Source of the DNA: Harmothoe impar | Lineage: Eukaryota; Annelida; Polychaeta; Phyllodocida; Polynoidae | Direction: 5' to 3' | Length of the DNA: 64,000 bases | NCBI GenBank assembly: GCA_947462335.1 | Contig: OX381707.1 | Coordinates: 63,527,773 to 63,591,772 of the forward strand | Part shown: positions 1 through 12,159 of the stretch, piece after piece | Layout of the letters: each line of letters starts with the position of its first letter | Numbering within the stretch: the stretch's first letter is position 1 | The notes under the pieces: generated by a model | The model's database searches: none | Told to the model about the DNA's origin: nothing | The model's input: the letters and a program-made list of their open reading frames with translations, nothing else | Position numbers and translations under genes: made by a program

Positions 1-380
1 CTGCTGCTTCCAACTTGGTCACCCTGCGTCTTTCTCTGTTCCACCCTCTAGGGGAACTAGAGGAGATAGACGCACTGGTGAACAACTCCGGGCACAGAAC
101 TCCCTCTGTGGAGTCTGGTCCAGATGGAGTCGACCAAGATGGAAGAGAGCCTTGGATCTCAGGAATAATGTACTAGACCGTGAGCGTATACCTCCTGTAT
201 GTTCATATGACCACTGGTGTTCCGAAGCATATTTGATTGTTACTATCCGACTGTATGATTACGAGCCGTATGTCAGAATGAATAAAATGTAATTTCTGAA
301 CAACCTATTTTCGAATCTGGAGTTTTTCATAGCCGATGCCTTTTTTAGAATAGCCAACAGCTACAATACTTACAATATGT
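1..380. other. No gene recognised
   Basis: AT-rich sequence with stop codons in all frames over short distances. I see no coding domain, RNA gene or terminal repeat here. The left edge may continue an element lying outside the window. Confidence 0.5.
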
Positions 381-419
381 ATTAAGAAACAGTCATGGAG
401 AATAAGTAAAGAAAGAAGT

Positions 420-1060
420 CATGCAAAAGAACACATTGTCATTGAATACATTGTGTCATTTCGTTATTCTTTACAAAGGACATTGCTTTTAATAAATAAA
501 GCTAATGAATACATTAGAGAATGAAGCAGGAATTGCAACGGAACATGAATAAACACGAAGGTCAAAATATACCAATCATGTACATCCCATGTTTACTAAA
601 GTGCATCCATGTTACTAAGACTGTTAAGATTTCATACTTATAGTGCAGCAAACACAATCATGGAGCCAATGCATCAATCAACCCACCTAGAGTTCAGAAG
701 ATTTTATATATTTATTCTGCCACGTTTTCTTCCAGCTCAGACTGCTGACGTATAACTGGGTTCATTCTATATTCCCCAAGTGATCTTTTTGTGTTTCCTC
801 GCCTTTCTGTGAGATTTATCACAGAATAAGGGGGAGAGAGACACATGGATTCTGATGGATCAGATGATACACAGAAAGGCTTGTTACAGGGGTAAAACAG
901 TAGAGGAACCCCTTCATCTTCAAGCCATGCCTTGACAAAAATTGGGTTCTGACTTGACTGGTAGGATGTGGCCTCCAATGAGTTTGCTGCTGAACTGAAT
1001 AAGCATCAATCTCATCCAGCTCCAGTCTACCCACAAGGAGGTTCCACCCTATATCAGAAG
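420..1060 (+). repeat. Dispersed repeat family copy 1
   Basis: Two blocks resemble segments found elsewhere in the window. Block 1 (about 465-540, with the string TTCTTTACAAAGGACATTGC and then TGAATACATTAGAGAATGAAGC) matches parts of 43.3-43.4, 57.3 and 60.2 kb. Block 2 (about 640-1060, with GAGATTTATCACAGAA, TCTGATGGATCAGATGA and GTTTGCTGCTGAACTGAATAA) matches 44.35-44.70 kb. Divergence is roughly 20-30% by eye, so this is an old copy. Short minus-strand ORFs inside it are not conserved between copies and are not called as genes. The class of the parent element is unknown. Confidence 0.7.
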
Positions 1061-4000
1061 ATCCTTTCTTTATCTCTTAACATACTTAAGTGATCTGATT
1101 GGAGTTTATTGTATTTTAGTATTATTTTGTATTAGAGTGACAGCTTAAATAGAAAGTAATCATGAGCATCGGTGTCGCATCGGGCCAGAAGGCCTAATGT
1201 AAATTTGTCATAGCATTTGTACTTGAAACATACCCGGCAAAAAATCTTTAATGGTACCCTGCTTCTGATTTGTATTTCCCATTTAGCATTTTGGGTATTT
1301 CTTATATTGCCTGACATTCGAATTTCATGAAATATTTGGATTATCAGGAGATAATGCGAACATTCCTCTCAATGATCGATTCTACTAAGATGTACAAGAA
1401 AATAAACACTTATCTTTATCTAGAAATGTTTACTACACAATTCACATGTGGCAATGTGACTTCAGAATAATATGTTAATGTTAAACAATACAAGTTTACC
1501 TACCTGCCTACTGTCTCCTGAACTTGTGTCTATCTTGCAGCCGTGATTCATTGTTTTTGAAAAGAATTCTTTTAATTTCTATATATGAGACTTCTTATCA
1601 TTAATTGATGAAAAATACTTGGAAATAACTTAAGCCAAGCTGGGAAACATATACCATGAGACATAGCATACATGATATGCTAAAGGACAGGAATTAGACC
1701 TTTTAGCAGGTCCCGGTAACTCTTTACAATGACCCTACTGGTGACTTTTGAATCTATGGTTGTTTTCTTTTTCGTTGCTTTCCTCCCTGCATGCCTCCTC
1801 CATATAGGGGTGAATTATGAAGCCATTGTGGGAGATGACCCGGCTCTTTAAAATATAGAATATGCATTTTATAATCAATATTGCAGACATTTGTTTCTAT
1901 TTTTCAACTATGAAGCCATCATGAATTGAAGAAAACCCATTTACATTAGCACTCATGAATTTCAAAAGATCCCATAATCAATTTCTCTAAGTAGTATACC
2001 AAATAATTGAAGTAAACATGAGGAGAATAGCTCAGAAGAAGGTAGATATGATTGCTGCACCAAATTTGTGAGAAAAACATCCGATCAGTTGTACATACCA
2101 GGTTGTACTCTAGTAAAACCTTGAAGAAATTGACATATATATGAAGTTTAGCAGTTGATAAAATTGAATTTATAACTAAAATTCTTCTTCTATATATAAG
2201 TCTTTTTTCCTTACATACCAGAAGGCCGATACATATGGCTAGGGAGCCTGATCTAGGTCAACTGATGAAAGAGCAAAGGGGGATGTGTTAACAATGGGAA
2301 TACCTTACAGGCACATGGGGAGGGCATCCCCCAAAATGATCTTGCCTTGAGCGTTCACAAATTGGGTGATGGGAGGGGGTGGGGGAACGTGGAGGGAGGC
2401 ATGAAGAGAAATGACCCCGCCTCCATGAATTATTCAAGGGACATTTTTCTGGCATTTGCTTACACCTATTTAAAGAACCCGCTGGAATAGGCATGGCACA
2501 TTCTTTTGTGGCAAGCACAACGTGACTAAAAGACACCATGGTCCGTTCTACTAGCTACAGGAGACAACCGCTACCACAGAGCAAAATGCCTTATAGCTTA
2601 GTTCACGTAATAAGGTTACAAATAACGTGATTCCTATGCTTTATAATATAATTTTTGAAAGATGTTGAAATGGCAGACTTGTCACCATTAAACTTGGGTC
2701 ACCATTTTAATTCGGGTTACCATGGCAACAGGAAAAATTTCTTTCACGGGTATCAAAAGTAATGCCCTGATGGTATATAGTTCTGCTCTTTTAGCTGGAA
2801 ATTTAGGCTGGGCTTGGAAAACGTTATTCTAAATGAAATGAGGGCATTTCTTTGAAAAATAAAAATCCCAACACTGTACATGTAGTCGGTTTCTCTAGAA
2901 GAAATTGTCCAAATAAAGCTAGTCATATTGGATTGCTATGATTAATCTTCCTCATTATTACCAGAGGCATAATCTATTACTTCCAATAGTATTTTTAGCT
3001 CAAATCCAGGTGAATCCATGTCTCATTTGATCGAACCACCCATGTTAATATAATCATGTTGGTATCATTTGAAAACTGGACTCGTTTGGTCCTGAGGTTA
3101 CCCCGATCCGATGATTAAAGTCAGGGTGATGCTTTTAATATAGATGCATAGCATAGAGCTCATTGTTGGAGTTCTGGGCATGTAAGGGTTAGGATCGGTA
3201 TAACTAATGAGCACTGTTGGTATCCATGAAGGTTGAATAACCATGTTACAAACAGAATAGTTTCTTATGATATAACACATTGAATGCCATTATAATGATT
3301 GAAAGAGATACCACAATACATTTTGGTACAGAAAACAGATCTGTACTTGTTTAACCTACTATGCCTTCAAGAAGGGTTTTAACTGAATAATTATTGAATT
3401 ATGGCAGCATAGCGTTTTCTCTTGTAGGTCTTACCTTAGGGGTATATGTGAAGCCTCTGGATTATAGAATGATGTGTTGAAGGGTACTTAGTTGCTGAAA
3501 GGCTCAAGTAGTTCGATACTAGGTCACATCAGGACACGGTCATGGTTTATGTTTCATGTAGGACTACTAGTTAAAGTGCAGGCTATTTGGAGATCTTTCA
3601 ACTATCTCCCTAATTCCCTAAGAGTAGCGTAATGGCATATTCCTGTAATATTAGAAGCTCCTAATCACTTAGATGTCGATAATAAAAAACAAGGCTACAT
3701 ATTTGATCTATCAAAATCACATAGAACATTAAGTTTAATTCAACGAAGTGCTTTCACAAAAGTCAAGTGTGATTTGATTCCCCTCTGGCCAGGGTAAGGA
3801 TGATAAGCGGAAGGGGCTGTCGGTTTATTATATCTTATAAAGGGCCATGCTTAGGCATATTGCTGGGATATGTTCACTCGTAATGTATTTGGTTATTATT
3901 CACAAATCAGTTTTACTAGAGGATGATTTATACCAAAACCCTTCTGAGGACAGGAAGCATACTGGTCTACATAAAGAGGATTCAACTGCTTTCAGATTTA

Positions 4001-4596
4001 TTAGAAATTGAACTACTAAGGACTCGACTGGAGCCAAAACCATGTGGATGACATTGGCCGGCAGGAAGATCAGCCACCTGGCTAATTGCTCTGTTGGTTG
4101 TCAGCTCTCAGGAATGGCACCCTGAATGTAGGTCCCTAAAATAAAGGCTATATGTAAAAATGTGCCCTAAAGGTATACCTGGTTCCTGAATATTGGTCAT
4201 TCTTACGCCCGGATACAAGCCATTCTGAGGAATTCTGGGCTAATCTGATACCCCACTAAACTGATATTCCTAGGCTCCCTATACGACCAATCTCTCAGCC
4301 ACTAGTACCATTTTTTGGCTCCCTATACAACCAACCTAGGTAGGTTATTATTGTCAGGTTGGTCAATACTGACCAACTAACCTTAGTCTTTTAATTCCAG
4401 GGGGAGCCACTGAATAGTCATTATAGTATCTTACAGGTGGCACCAACTACTGGTAAACAAATACAACACTCCAATGATGAACCTAGGTTAGCCACTCCTG
4501 ACTGACCCCTCAGTCATTTTTGACAACTTTGCCATTGTGACTAACACACATATGACGAGCATAGGGTAGTCTGTACTGACTAACCCTTTCAACCTA
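1061..4596. other. Unrecognised intergenic DNA
   Basis: No domain-bearing ORF, tRNA or clear terminal repeat seen on either strand. Short ORFs at 2288-2539 and 3098-3280 (minus) have no recognisable motif. Around 4260-4340 a phrase close to GGCTCCCTATAC(G/A)ACCAA occurs twice, a minor local repeat. Confidence 0.5.
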
Positions 4597-4630
4597 CATA
4601 TAAATATATAAATATATATATATAAATATA

Positions 4631-4698
<68 letters not shown>

Positions 4699-4705
4699 TA
4701 TATAT

Positions 4706-4761
<56 letters not shown>
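4597..4761. repeat. (TA)n microsatellite
   Basis: About 165 bp of nearly pure TA dinucleotides with a few interruptions (TACACATA). The Tyr/Ile-rich ORFs predicted on both strands are artefacts of the dinucleotide. Confidence 0.97.
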
Positions 4762-4765
<4 letters not shown>

Positions 4766-5650
4766 CCAATTACTATCATATGGTTATTGCCCTATATTTC
4801 ACCAGAGGGAGAGTTACAGTGTTAGTTCCCGAGCCCCACACCAGGGGGGCACCGGGCCTTCTGTTACCTGTATGTATGATCGTCCATTTTGCCTTACCTG
4901 CGCCTAGACCACAGGTGCTCAATTTTTTCTTTGTTTACATGGTAATAAATAAGGCCGCCTAACCTGTGCGTAAAAATGGGTATTAGAAGCCTAGACTACA
5001 GGTTGTCAGCAGTGCTTACATTTACTCGTCCCTTATATACAGTACACATAATTTTGAGTACCCGGAATCCTGTCATCTTCTCAAAAATTGTTCTAGACCT
5101 TTTCTCGGATTCTCGCTATTTGATATGTGACCTCTAGATATCCATTTGAACCATTTGTCTGTGAATACACTTCCCTTTATAATATGGGGGCCTCCTCAAC
5201 ATGAGGGAATATTAACCTGATTTTACCAGGACTGATGTTGGTGGGGATTTATACTCGAGGTGGCCTATTGTCATCTCATGTGGCTAAAAATACCTATCAT
5301 GAGGTGGCGGGTCCTCAGGAGGGCTTCTGATCCTGACACAGATCAGGTTACACCCACAAATAAAAAATAATGTTTAACAAATAAACTTAAGCTCTAGTTC
5401 AAATTAGACCTACTACTATTATAAAAGAGTAAAGCAACGTATGAGAGAGAAGAACTTCTTGGTAAAAAGATATCGCAATGATTATGAATACTCAAAACAT
5501 TGAAATTAGTTGCCAGCTAGCTATGACCAGAATTAAAATTAATGAGAATACCAATACTTGATTATTTGTATCATTTGTGTCAAACCAACTCCTCCTCTGT
5601 AAAAGGCCAAGCGTAACGGTCCTCCTTTAATGGGATAAAAAAGGGAATAC
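4762..5650. other. Unrecognised intergenic DNA
   Basis: No gene seen. The stretch ends at a pentanucleotide tract taken as the 3' tail of LINE-A. Confidence 0.45.
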
Positions 5651-6281
5651 TTTGATTTGATTTGATTTGATTTGATTTGTTAAACTGGTACAGACAGCAT
5701 CTTGGGTAAAGAAACGCTGGTTTCCGTCGTTCACCAGTTGGGCTGAACAGGTACATAATGCCCAGTGGTTAACATTGCAACATCAAGTGCATAAAAACAT
5801 GCTACAATTGGCCTCCGAGGATTGTACCTATACAGGGCTTCTTGGAATAACAACTAATACTACACAGATAACATACAACTAATACTACACAGATAAGATA
5901 ACTCTAGGGCTTAAGATGAAATGAGATGAGATGGGATGGTTCAGCACAAATTAAGACATATATGCATATGTAAAAATATAGGTATCAGTGTCTTAAACAT
6001 AAAGTTGTCTACTCTACAGTACAGATATATGGCCTCTTATGGCTTAGTCTAACCTTTGTCTACAGCTTATCTATTATCTAACCTACGTTTAAGCCGCGTA
6101 CTATAATCAAAGTTTGTCTACAGTCTATCCTATGTTTACACAGTGTGTCTACATTTAGAGTACAGATACGTGGTGGCTTAAAATTATGATGAGCAATAAC
6201 AGGTGTACATGAGACATCAAAAGGATAAAGTGTAAAGTTTGGCAGACTGAGCTGCTCCTTAGTAAGCACCAAGTGAGCACT

Positions 6282-7138
6282 TCAGTCCTGTAAGATGAGA
6301 GGAAATTGACCATTCAGATAACCTTTTAACCTGGCTTTAAAACAGTTCTTCTCTTCTGTGTTTCTCAGGTGAGGGGGGAGTGCGTTCCATGTGTCAATGG
6401 ATTTGTAGGAAGGATTTTTGGAGTGTCTAGTCAGTCTAGGATTTAGCTGTTTTATCAGTGGGCCATCAGCGGCTCTAGTGTTCCTATGTTGAATTAGGTC
6501 AATTCCATCTCGTTTGACTAATCTATAACATAAATTGCTCTGCAAGTATTTTAGCCTAACATCAACCTTGGTGATTTTAACTCTTGAGTGAATCACATCT
6601 ACATGGACCTCTCTGGGTACATAAATTTTCAGACAAATTCGAATTGCAATATTCTGTAGTACTTGTAATGAGTTGAAATCAAGTTGGGTTAGCCCTGAAA
6701 GGAAGATTAGACTAGAGTCAATTTGTGGTAAAATCATTGATTTCAGTACTGTGATAGAGGCATTCTGGGTGAGCAGTGGTCGCAATTGTCTCAGGAGCCA
6801 GATTTTAGAGTTCATTGCTTTGTTGGTCTCCACTAGCTGCTCTTGGAAAGTGAGTGTCTTATCCAGAATTATGCCAAGATACTTGTACGATTTAACATTC
6901 TCTAGGGCAGCACGTTCTAACATTATTTCAGGAAAGTGATAGTTAGTCCTTTCAGAAAAGTACAGTGTTTTGGTTTTACCTACATTTATGGTGAGACAGT
7001 TGAAATCACACCATGCTTTTATCAGCGACATATCAGATTGTAGTGTTTGGCCAACAGTCCCTGGGTCTTGGTGACTAAATGTTATGACCGTATCGTCAGC
7101 ATACAGTGTGACTTTTGACTGGGTTTGAACATAGTGTA
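6282..7138 (-). pseudogene. LINE-A reverse transcriptase, C-terminal part (YADD box, thumb)
   Basis: From the insertion edge the minus strand reads a palm segment with the catalytic YADD box (LYADDTVITF, near 7070-7100). It continues as INVGKTKTLYF, YKYLGIILD, then ILPQIDSSL and the C-terminal helical region typical of jockey/CR1/L2 RTs, and ends near 6282 with a stop. An internal Met at 7031 is not the real start. The reading frame is intact from the MITE edge to the stop. Together with 7997-9014 it forms one RT in a single frame once the MITE is ignored, so this is one gene broken by insertion rather than two genes. It is a pseudogene because of that insertion and the missing endonuclease. 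Confidence 0.88.
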
Positions 7139-7140
7139 TA

Positions 7141-7994
7141 TCGTCGCCTCAGTATACAAAGGTTGTAAGTGAAAAAATTAGATTTTTTTTTTATTCTTTA
7201 ATATTTTTCTTTATCCAATAAATTTTTGACAATTTTTGGAATTTTTCAAAAATGACCCTTTTCTGGGAGGTTATAGCTCAGTATACAAAGGTTGTAACTA
7301 AGAAAATGATCTTTTTCTCAGTATACAAAGGTCGTAAGTGATGTGGAAATTCTAACCCCAATGCATTTTGTCATTAAAATAACTTATTTTGTGTGTTTTT
7401 TCTAACCATTTTATATAATTCCTATTGTATAGGTACATTTAGGATAAAATTTTTACAAAATATGCTTACTTTGAAGTGTAAAGGGGGTGAATTTAATGGG
7501 AAAATTACTAAAATTGCTTATTTTAGCCGAAATTTCACTGTTGCTAGGCAACATCAAGTTGTGTATAATTCTTTTAGGTGATATAAGCAACTAAAAATAT
7601 AAACGATTCATTTAGTGACCATAAGGCTTGAATTAATCAACTATTTGGGCACTTATTTACAGTTTTGAACTGAGGAAATTACTTACAACCTTTGTATTCT
7701 GAATAGATGGACAAAAATATGTATGAAATTCAGTATACAAAGGTCGTAAGTGACCTAATTTTCCCCTTTTTTTCCTAATTTTTGCCATATTAACTAAGGA
7801 ATTAGGTAGGATATTTTAGTATCATTCATGTAATTTGTTTTTAGTTATTTGTGGTTATATGTAGGATGATTTCTGGGGAAATATACCACGTTTTTAAAAA
7901 GTTACAGCCTAAAGATCACATTGATTTTTCTTATTTTGCTCATATCTCAAAACATGAATTTTCCACTTACGACCTTTGTATACTGAGGCGACGA
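7141..7994. mobile_element. 854-bp MITE with 30-bp TIRs inside LINE-A RT, TA target duplication
   Basis: Left terminus TCGTCGCCTCAGTATACAAA (continuing GGTTGTAAGTG) and right terminus are inverted copies over about 30 bp with a single clear mismatch. Both ends are flanked by TA (7139-7140 and 7995-7996), the target signature of Tc1/mariner-type transposition; ATAT flanking is equally readable because the target is palindromic. The terminal motif CAGTATACAAAGGT(T/C)GTAA recurs internally at about 7272, 7319 and 7731 and as a diverged inverted copy near 7680-7700, giving several subterminal copies. No transposase is encoded; the 62-codon ORF at 7393-7581 has no motif. Insertion lies between the FVND-I box and YADD of the host RT. 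Confidence 0.92.
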
Positions 7995-7996
7995 TA

Positions 7997-9014
7997 TCAT
8001 TTACAAACAATATGAAGAGTAGAGGGCCCAGTATAGATCCCTGTGGTACACCAAACTTAGTGTCCTGCCATTCAGAGAGTTTATCGTTGACAAAAGTTCT
8101 TTGCTGCCTGTTTCTTAAATAGTTCTCAAACCAGTGTATTACAGAGTCATGAAGGCCAAAGTTTGCTAACTTGTGTACTAATTTAGGATGGTTGATGGTA
8201 TCAAATGCTTTTTTGAAGTCTATGAATATAGCACCAAGCGTGTTTTCGGAGTTTAAGGCTAAGTTTATGTCATGAATGATTTTGAATACAGTGTCATGAG
8301 TACATCTACCCTTTCTGAACCCATTCTGTGAGTCTGCCAAAAGGTTGTTTTCCTCAATGTGGCTAACAATTTGATAGTGTACTAGCCGCTCCATTATTTT
8401 GCCCGGTATGGGTAAGAGTGAGATAGGCCTCAAGTCACCAATTGATTTGGGTTTTACTGTTTTAGGGATAGGTACTACTAGAGCTTTTTTCCAGGCAGCA
8501 GGGAAGACGCCGGTAGCCAATGAGAGGTTCAGAAGGTGACAGAGATGTACATTTAAGGCCAGCAATCCGTCCTTTAGCAGCCGGGAGGAGAGTGCAAGCC
8601 CTGATGATTTGTAAATGTTTATTTTGTGAATTTCTTTGTCTAGTTTGTCTTGTCTAATGTTAGAGAATCTCATTTGCTCCCCCTGGTAAATTGGGGATTG
8701 GGGAGGCATGTAGTTTGGATCAACCGTGATTTTATGAGCTAGGTTTGCCCCCACATTGGCAAAAAAGGAATTTATCTTGTCTGGCAGATCATTATCAGGT
8801 ATGGTGACACCGTCGTCATTTTGCAATTTCAATTTTATATTTCTTGTCTTCTTAGGGGCTAGACTGTTAATTAATTTCCAGAGTTTGGCAGGATCATCCT
8901 TACACTCTTCAACCTTATTTGAGTAATATTTGCTTTGTAGCCTTTGAAGAATTATGTTTGGTGTAGGCCCAAGATAACTGAATATAAATCCCTTTATTTC
9001 TGGGCCTATTTGTA
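7997..9014 (-). pseudogene. LINE-A reverse transcriptase, N-terminal part
   Basis: The minus strand reads a linker segment (KYYSNKVEECKDDPAKLWKL), then RT motifs in order: PIPK, DLRPISLLPIPGKIMERL, NGFRKGRCTHDTVF, FIDFKKAFDTINH (first catalytic Asp), FGVPQGSILGPLLF and FVNDI, where the MITE begins. The frame is open upstream of the first listed in-frame start to about 9014, so no true start codon is present and the protein is 5'-truncated. Motif spacing is normal for CR1/L2/jockey-type RT. I cannot see the endonuclease domain. Codons beyond the MITE edge (about 8000 downward) are MITE sequence, not RT. Confidence 0.88.
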
Positions 9015-9020
9015 TAAAAC

Positions 9021-9088
9021 AGCGTTGAAATGTAAAAACTAACAGATGGCAACACGGCCAAGCCTGTTAGTTTTTACATTTCAACGCT
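9021..9088. repeat. Perfect 25-bp inverted repeat (68-nt hairpin)
   Basis: Arms 9021-9045 and 9064-9088 are exact reverse complements (AGCGTTGAAATGTAAAAACT... and its complement), separated by 18 nt. The loop can extend the stem with TGGC/GCCA. It sits beside the 5' truncation point of LINE-A. It could be a tiny fold-back element, a small-RNA precursor-like hairpin, or an inversion scar left at LINE integration. No coding function is inferred. Confidence 0.9.
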
Positions 9089-9443
9089 AGATAGAATCTA
9101 ATACTGGACAGGCATGGAATATCACAATCGATATCTTTCAGCTATATACTACCACCAATTGCCAGGATGCCAGCCACAAATTTAAAGCCTCATCTTTCTT
9201 GATCTACTTCCAAAGAAATATATATACTGCATGTCTTTCCTTGATATGATACCATTGAAACTTATGTTTTTCTCTGAGTGGTTTTGTTCAATTCCTGGAA
9301 CGGTAAGAGCTGAGGTCTTCTTCTTAGTGTTCCATCCATAATAGTATACTTGAGAGTGCTATTATCCCTTGTCATGTATGCTGCTTTGAGAAAGCTCATA
9401 ACATATTTACAGGTTTGGTCTTACTTGAAAGACATGCAAGGCT

Positions 9444-9481
9444 TTTATATATATACATATGTATATATAATTATATATATA

Positions 9482-9544
<63 letters not shown>

Positions 9545-9568
9545 ATATATACATATCCATATATATAT

Positions 9569-9616
<48 letters not shown>
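9444..9616. repeat. (TA)n microsatellite
   Basis: About 170 bp of TA dinucleotides with ATCCATATATAC interruptions in the middle. Predicted Tyr/Ile ORFs here are artefacts. Confidence 0.97.
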
Positions 9617-9618
<2 letters not shown>

Positions 9619-11900
9619 CAAATGGCAGATCCAAACTTTGATGGAAACGTTTTATGGCAAGTACCTGAGAGCTAATCCTACTTTGGTACAGTATAGACTG
9701 ACGCATAGTGGCTATGGGCTATGTGGATGTAGACCCCTACTAGTACTATAGATAATGTACTTGGGCTCATTTTGTCCAAGATGCTACGCTGGATGTATCA
9801 AAAGAAAAAGAAAAGTCCTATTCATAAGCAGACCTTAAGGTCTATTTACAGAATATAGTTTCATTACAATCAGGGTTGAAAGAATTGGTTAACCTGAACC
9901 AAAACTATGATCTGGAATTGATCAGAATAGGCTAGAGAAGTCGCTTTGTGATTTTATATCTCCAAGCTTTTCATATAGGACGTGTACCAATCTGTACGCG
10001 AAATACAGTGATTGGTACTAGGCCTATAACTATGGGTATATAACTACTTTATACCACTAGCTGTATGCAGTTTACAGGAGGTGTGAAATGCTTTGTTCTC
10101 CATGCCCGGCCGCTGTGCTATAACTTCATATAAATTAGTATGTAAAAAAGTATGTGACTGAAATTTACAGGGGTCATGTGCTATGATTTAGCATGATTCT
10201 GATGCCCTTTGACCTATTTTTAGATGGCCCACTTTTAAACCAACCTCTATGGTCGGCACTGTTGGTAATACAGTATCCAATTTTCCCGTGGTACCAAATT
10301 TATCCAATTTATACATACCTCAGGGTCTTCTTGCCGATGATCAAAAAACAAACATGAGGTAGATCCTGCTGAAATTCCTGGTTACCACCCCAGAAGACAA
10401 ATCAAGGCTTGTAAAACTGACACTGTGACATGGTTAACAAACATTACATGGTTTAGCCCAACATTATCTATCTGCCTAGATGTGATTTCTATGCTCGAAG
10501 CATAAAACATGTTGAGGAATTCCTGCTGTGCTCATTAAGTATCATCTAATGGCTGTAATATTCTAGATTATTTCATAATCACCTTACTTTTCACGGGAGA
10601 GTTGTCATGAGGAACCTTTCACAAAGAGTTGTATAGCGTGTGCTTGAGACCATAACAGAGGCTGAATTATCATGTCTCTTTCTTAGGTTCTGTCTTAATT
10701 TGGTTCATCTTATTCAATAATTAAAGCTATCTTATATGCATTATTTTAGTTACCACTGCGGGCTTTCTTAAACTGTTAAGATATGATATGCACAGAAGAA
10801 ATAAAAACCCTTCCAAAGATTGACTTTTAGGTTGATAGGCAGACAAAGGAGATAGCCCTTTGTCAAGAGAGCACAAGGGAAGAGGGGGTGGTCTTGGTAA
10901 AGTGGAAATCAAAAAGTGAAAAGTGAAAATCAAAAAGTGAAAACCAAAAAGTGGTTTAAGGTTTGAGGTTTCCAATTCAAAGTCATACTGTCAATCTGTC
11001 AACAGCTTGTGACAGGGATCTTTTGGTATTGGGTAGGGCTCAGGAGCAAGAGAAGGCCAGTAGTGGGACAAAAATGTCAAATAACACAGAAAAGGTCAGG
11101 TTTACCAGAAATGTACACTTTTCGGGAAACTGGTAAATTTGGTGAGGAAAAAGGGTCAGAATCCGAAAAAAAGAGTGATGTTTGGAAAGATGACAGATTT
11201 GGCGAGAAAAGAATCACTTTTGGATTTGCACTTTTGGATTTGCACTTTGCACTTTTCCCTTTTCTTATCCATTTGGCCCTTCTGGGCCACTGTAGTTGAC
11301 ACTGACACTGACTGTTTCTCAGTGTGGTGTTTAAATGGAGGAAGCTGACGCATAGGATTGCGCTGCATGGTTCTTAAATTCACAACGATAAGAGCCGAAT
11401 AAAAGATATTAGCTTTAAAACAATCAGGAAACAAGCATGATGAATTATCTCATATTGGGATTATGTCTTAAAATCCAATGGTATGAGCACCTAGGCTACT
11501 TCCACAATTTTGCGAATGCTTGATTGAGGGAATCACCGAAATCAGACTAGAAAGGAAGTCATCTTATATAGTTATTTTTAACAACTGAATGTTTTGTTCT
11601 TTTGTGGTTAATTTGGGTTATTTTGGTTTTTGATAGATTATGGTTAATGGGAAGGTAATGAGAACAGACAGAAGCCTAATAATTGATGCAGTTGTGCCTT
11701 TCTGCTCCAAATTTAGAAACACATGGGATCTGCCAAGTAAGATTATATTCAAAGGCGAAAAGAAGAGCGTTCTTATGATCTGCTTAATAACGCCTTTTAA
11801 ACATCTGTTTTTTGAGTTTATAACGTATTTATTCACTTGGTGATTTTCAAAAATACGATACATTCAAAATGAGGAATATTTCCTCTCCTTGGTTATTATG
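9617..11900. other. Unrecognised DNA with a diverged dispersed repeat
   Basis: No gene recognised. About 10560-10735 resembles 22455-22615 (shared phrases such as GTGCTTGAGACCATAA versus GTACTTGAGACAATAA, and CTGAATTATCA versus CCTAATTATCA), an old dispersed repeat pair. At 10912-10955 the phrase (G)AAAATCAAAAAGTG repeats three times, and near 11218-11255 TTTTGGATTTGCAC repeats twice. Overlapping ORFs at 11009-11434 fall in this simple sequence and lack motifs. Confidence 0.5.
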
Positions 11901-12159
11901 AGTAATAGATATAGAGATACTAGGTACTGCCATGCCACACAATCAACGTCCTATATAGATATAGGAGGGCAGCGTCATGATTTCCCCTGTAATCACAATA
12001 AACTAATACATTTCTAATTAATACAACCAAAGTACATACATTAATACATGATTTATGCATATGGGAAGGCAATTAAACTGGATGAACAATGCCGATATAT
12101 ATAATAATATTTGTGATTCTTTGTTTAACAGCAGGCAGGTATGGGACCAGCTAGTCTTG

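Larger units (their letters stand above)
5651..9014 (-). mobile_element. LINE-A: 5'-truncated CR1/L2-like LINE, interrupted by a MITE
   Basis: A minus-strand non-LTR retrotransposon. Going 5' to 3' on the minus strand it holds the last part of the endonuclease-RT linker, the RT fingers and palm, an 854-bp foreign insertion, then the rest of the palm, the thumb and C-terminal region. A 3' UTR follows to a (TTTGA)n tract at 5651-5679, which reads (AAATC)n on the element strand. Short microsatellite tails like this are usual for CR1/L2-type LINEs, so that tract is taken as the 3' end. The apurinic endonuclease and any ORF1 are absent, so the copy is 5'-truncated, as is typical of target-primed reverse transcription. 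The 5' boundary is approximate; the reading frame stays open to about 9014, next to a hairpin at 9021-9088. No target-site duplication could be identified. Confidence 0.8.

Noticed and set aside
4488..4825. Tyr/Ile-rich ORFs on both strands (also near 9.5 and 44.9 kb)
   Set aside because: Pure consequence of (TA)n microsatellites reading as alternating Tyr and Ile codons.
7393..7581. 62-codon ORF inside the LINE-A MITE as a possible transposase remnant
   Set aside because: No DDE/D signature or helix-turn-helix pattern, and too short.
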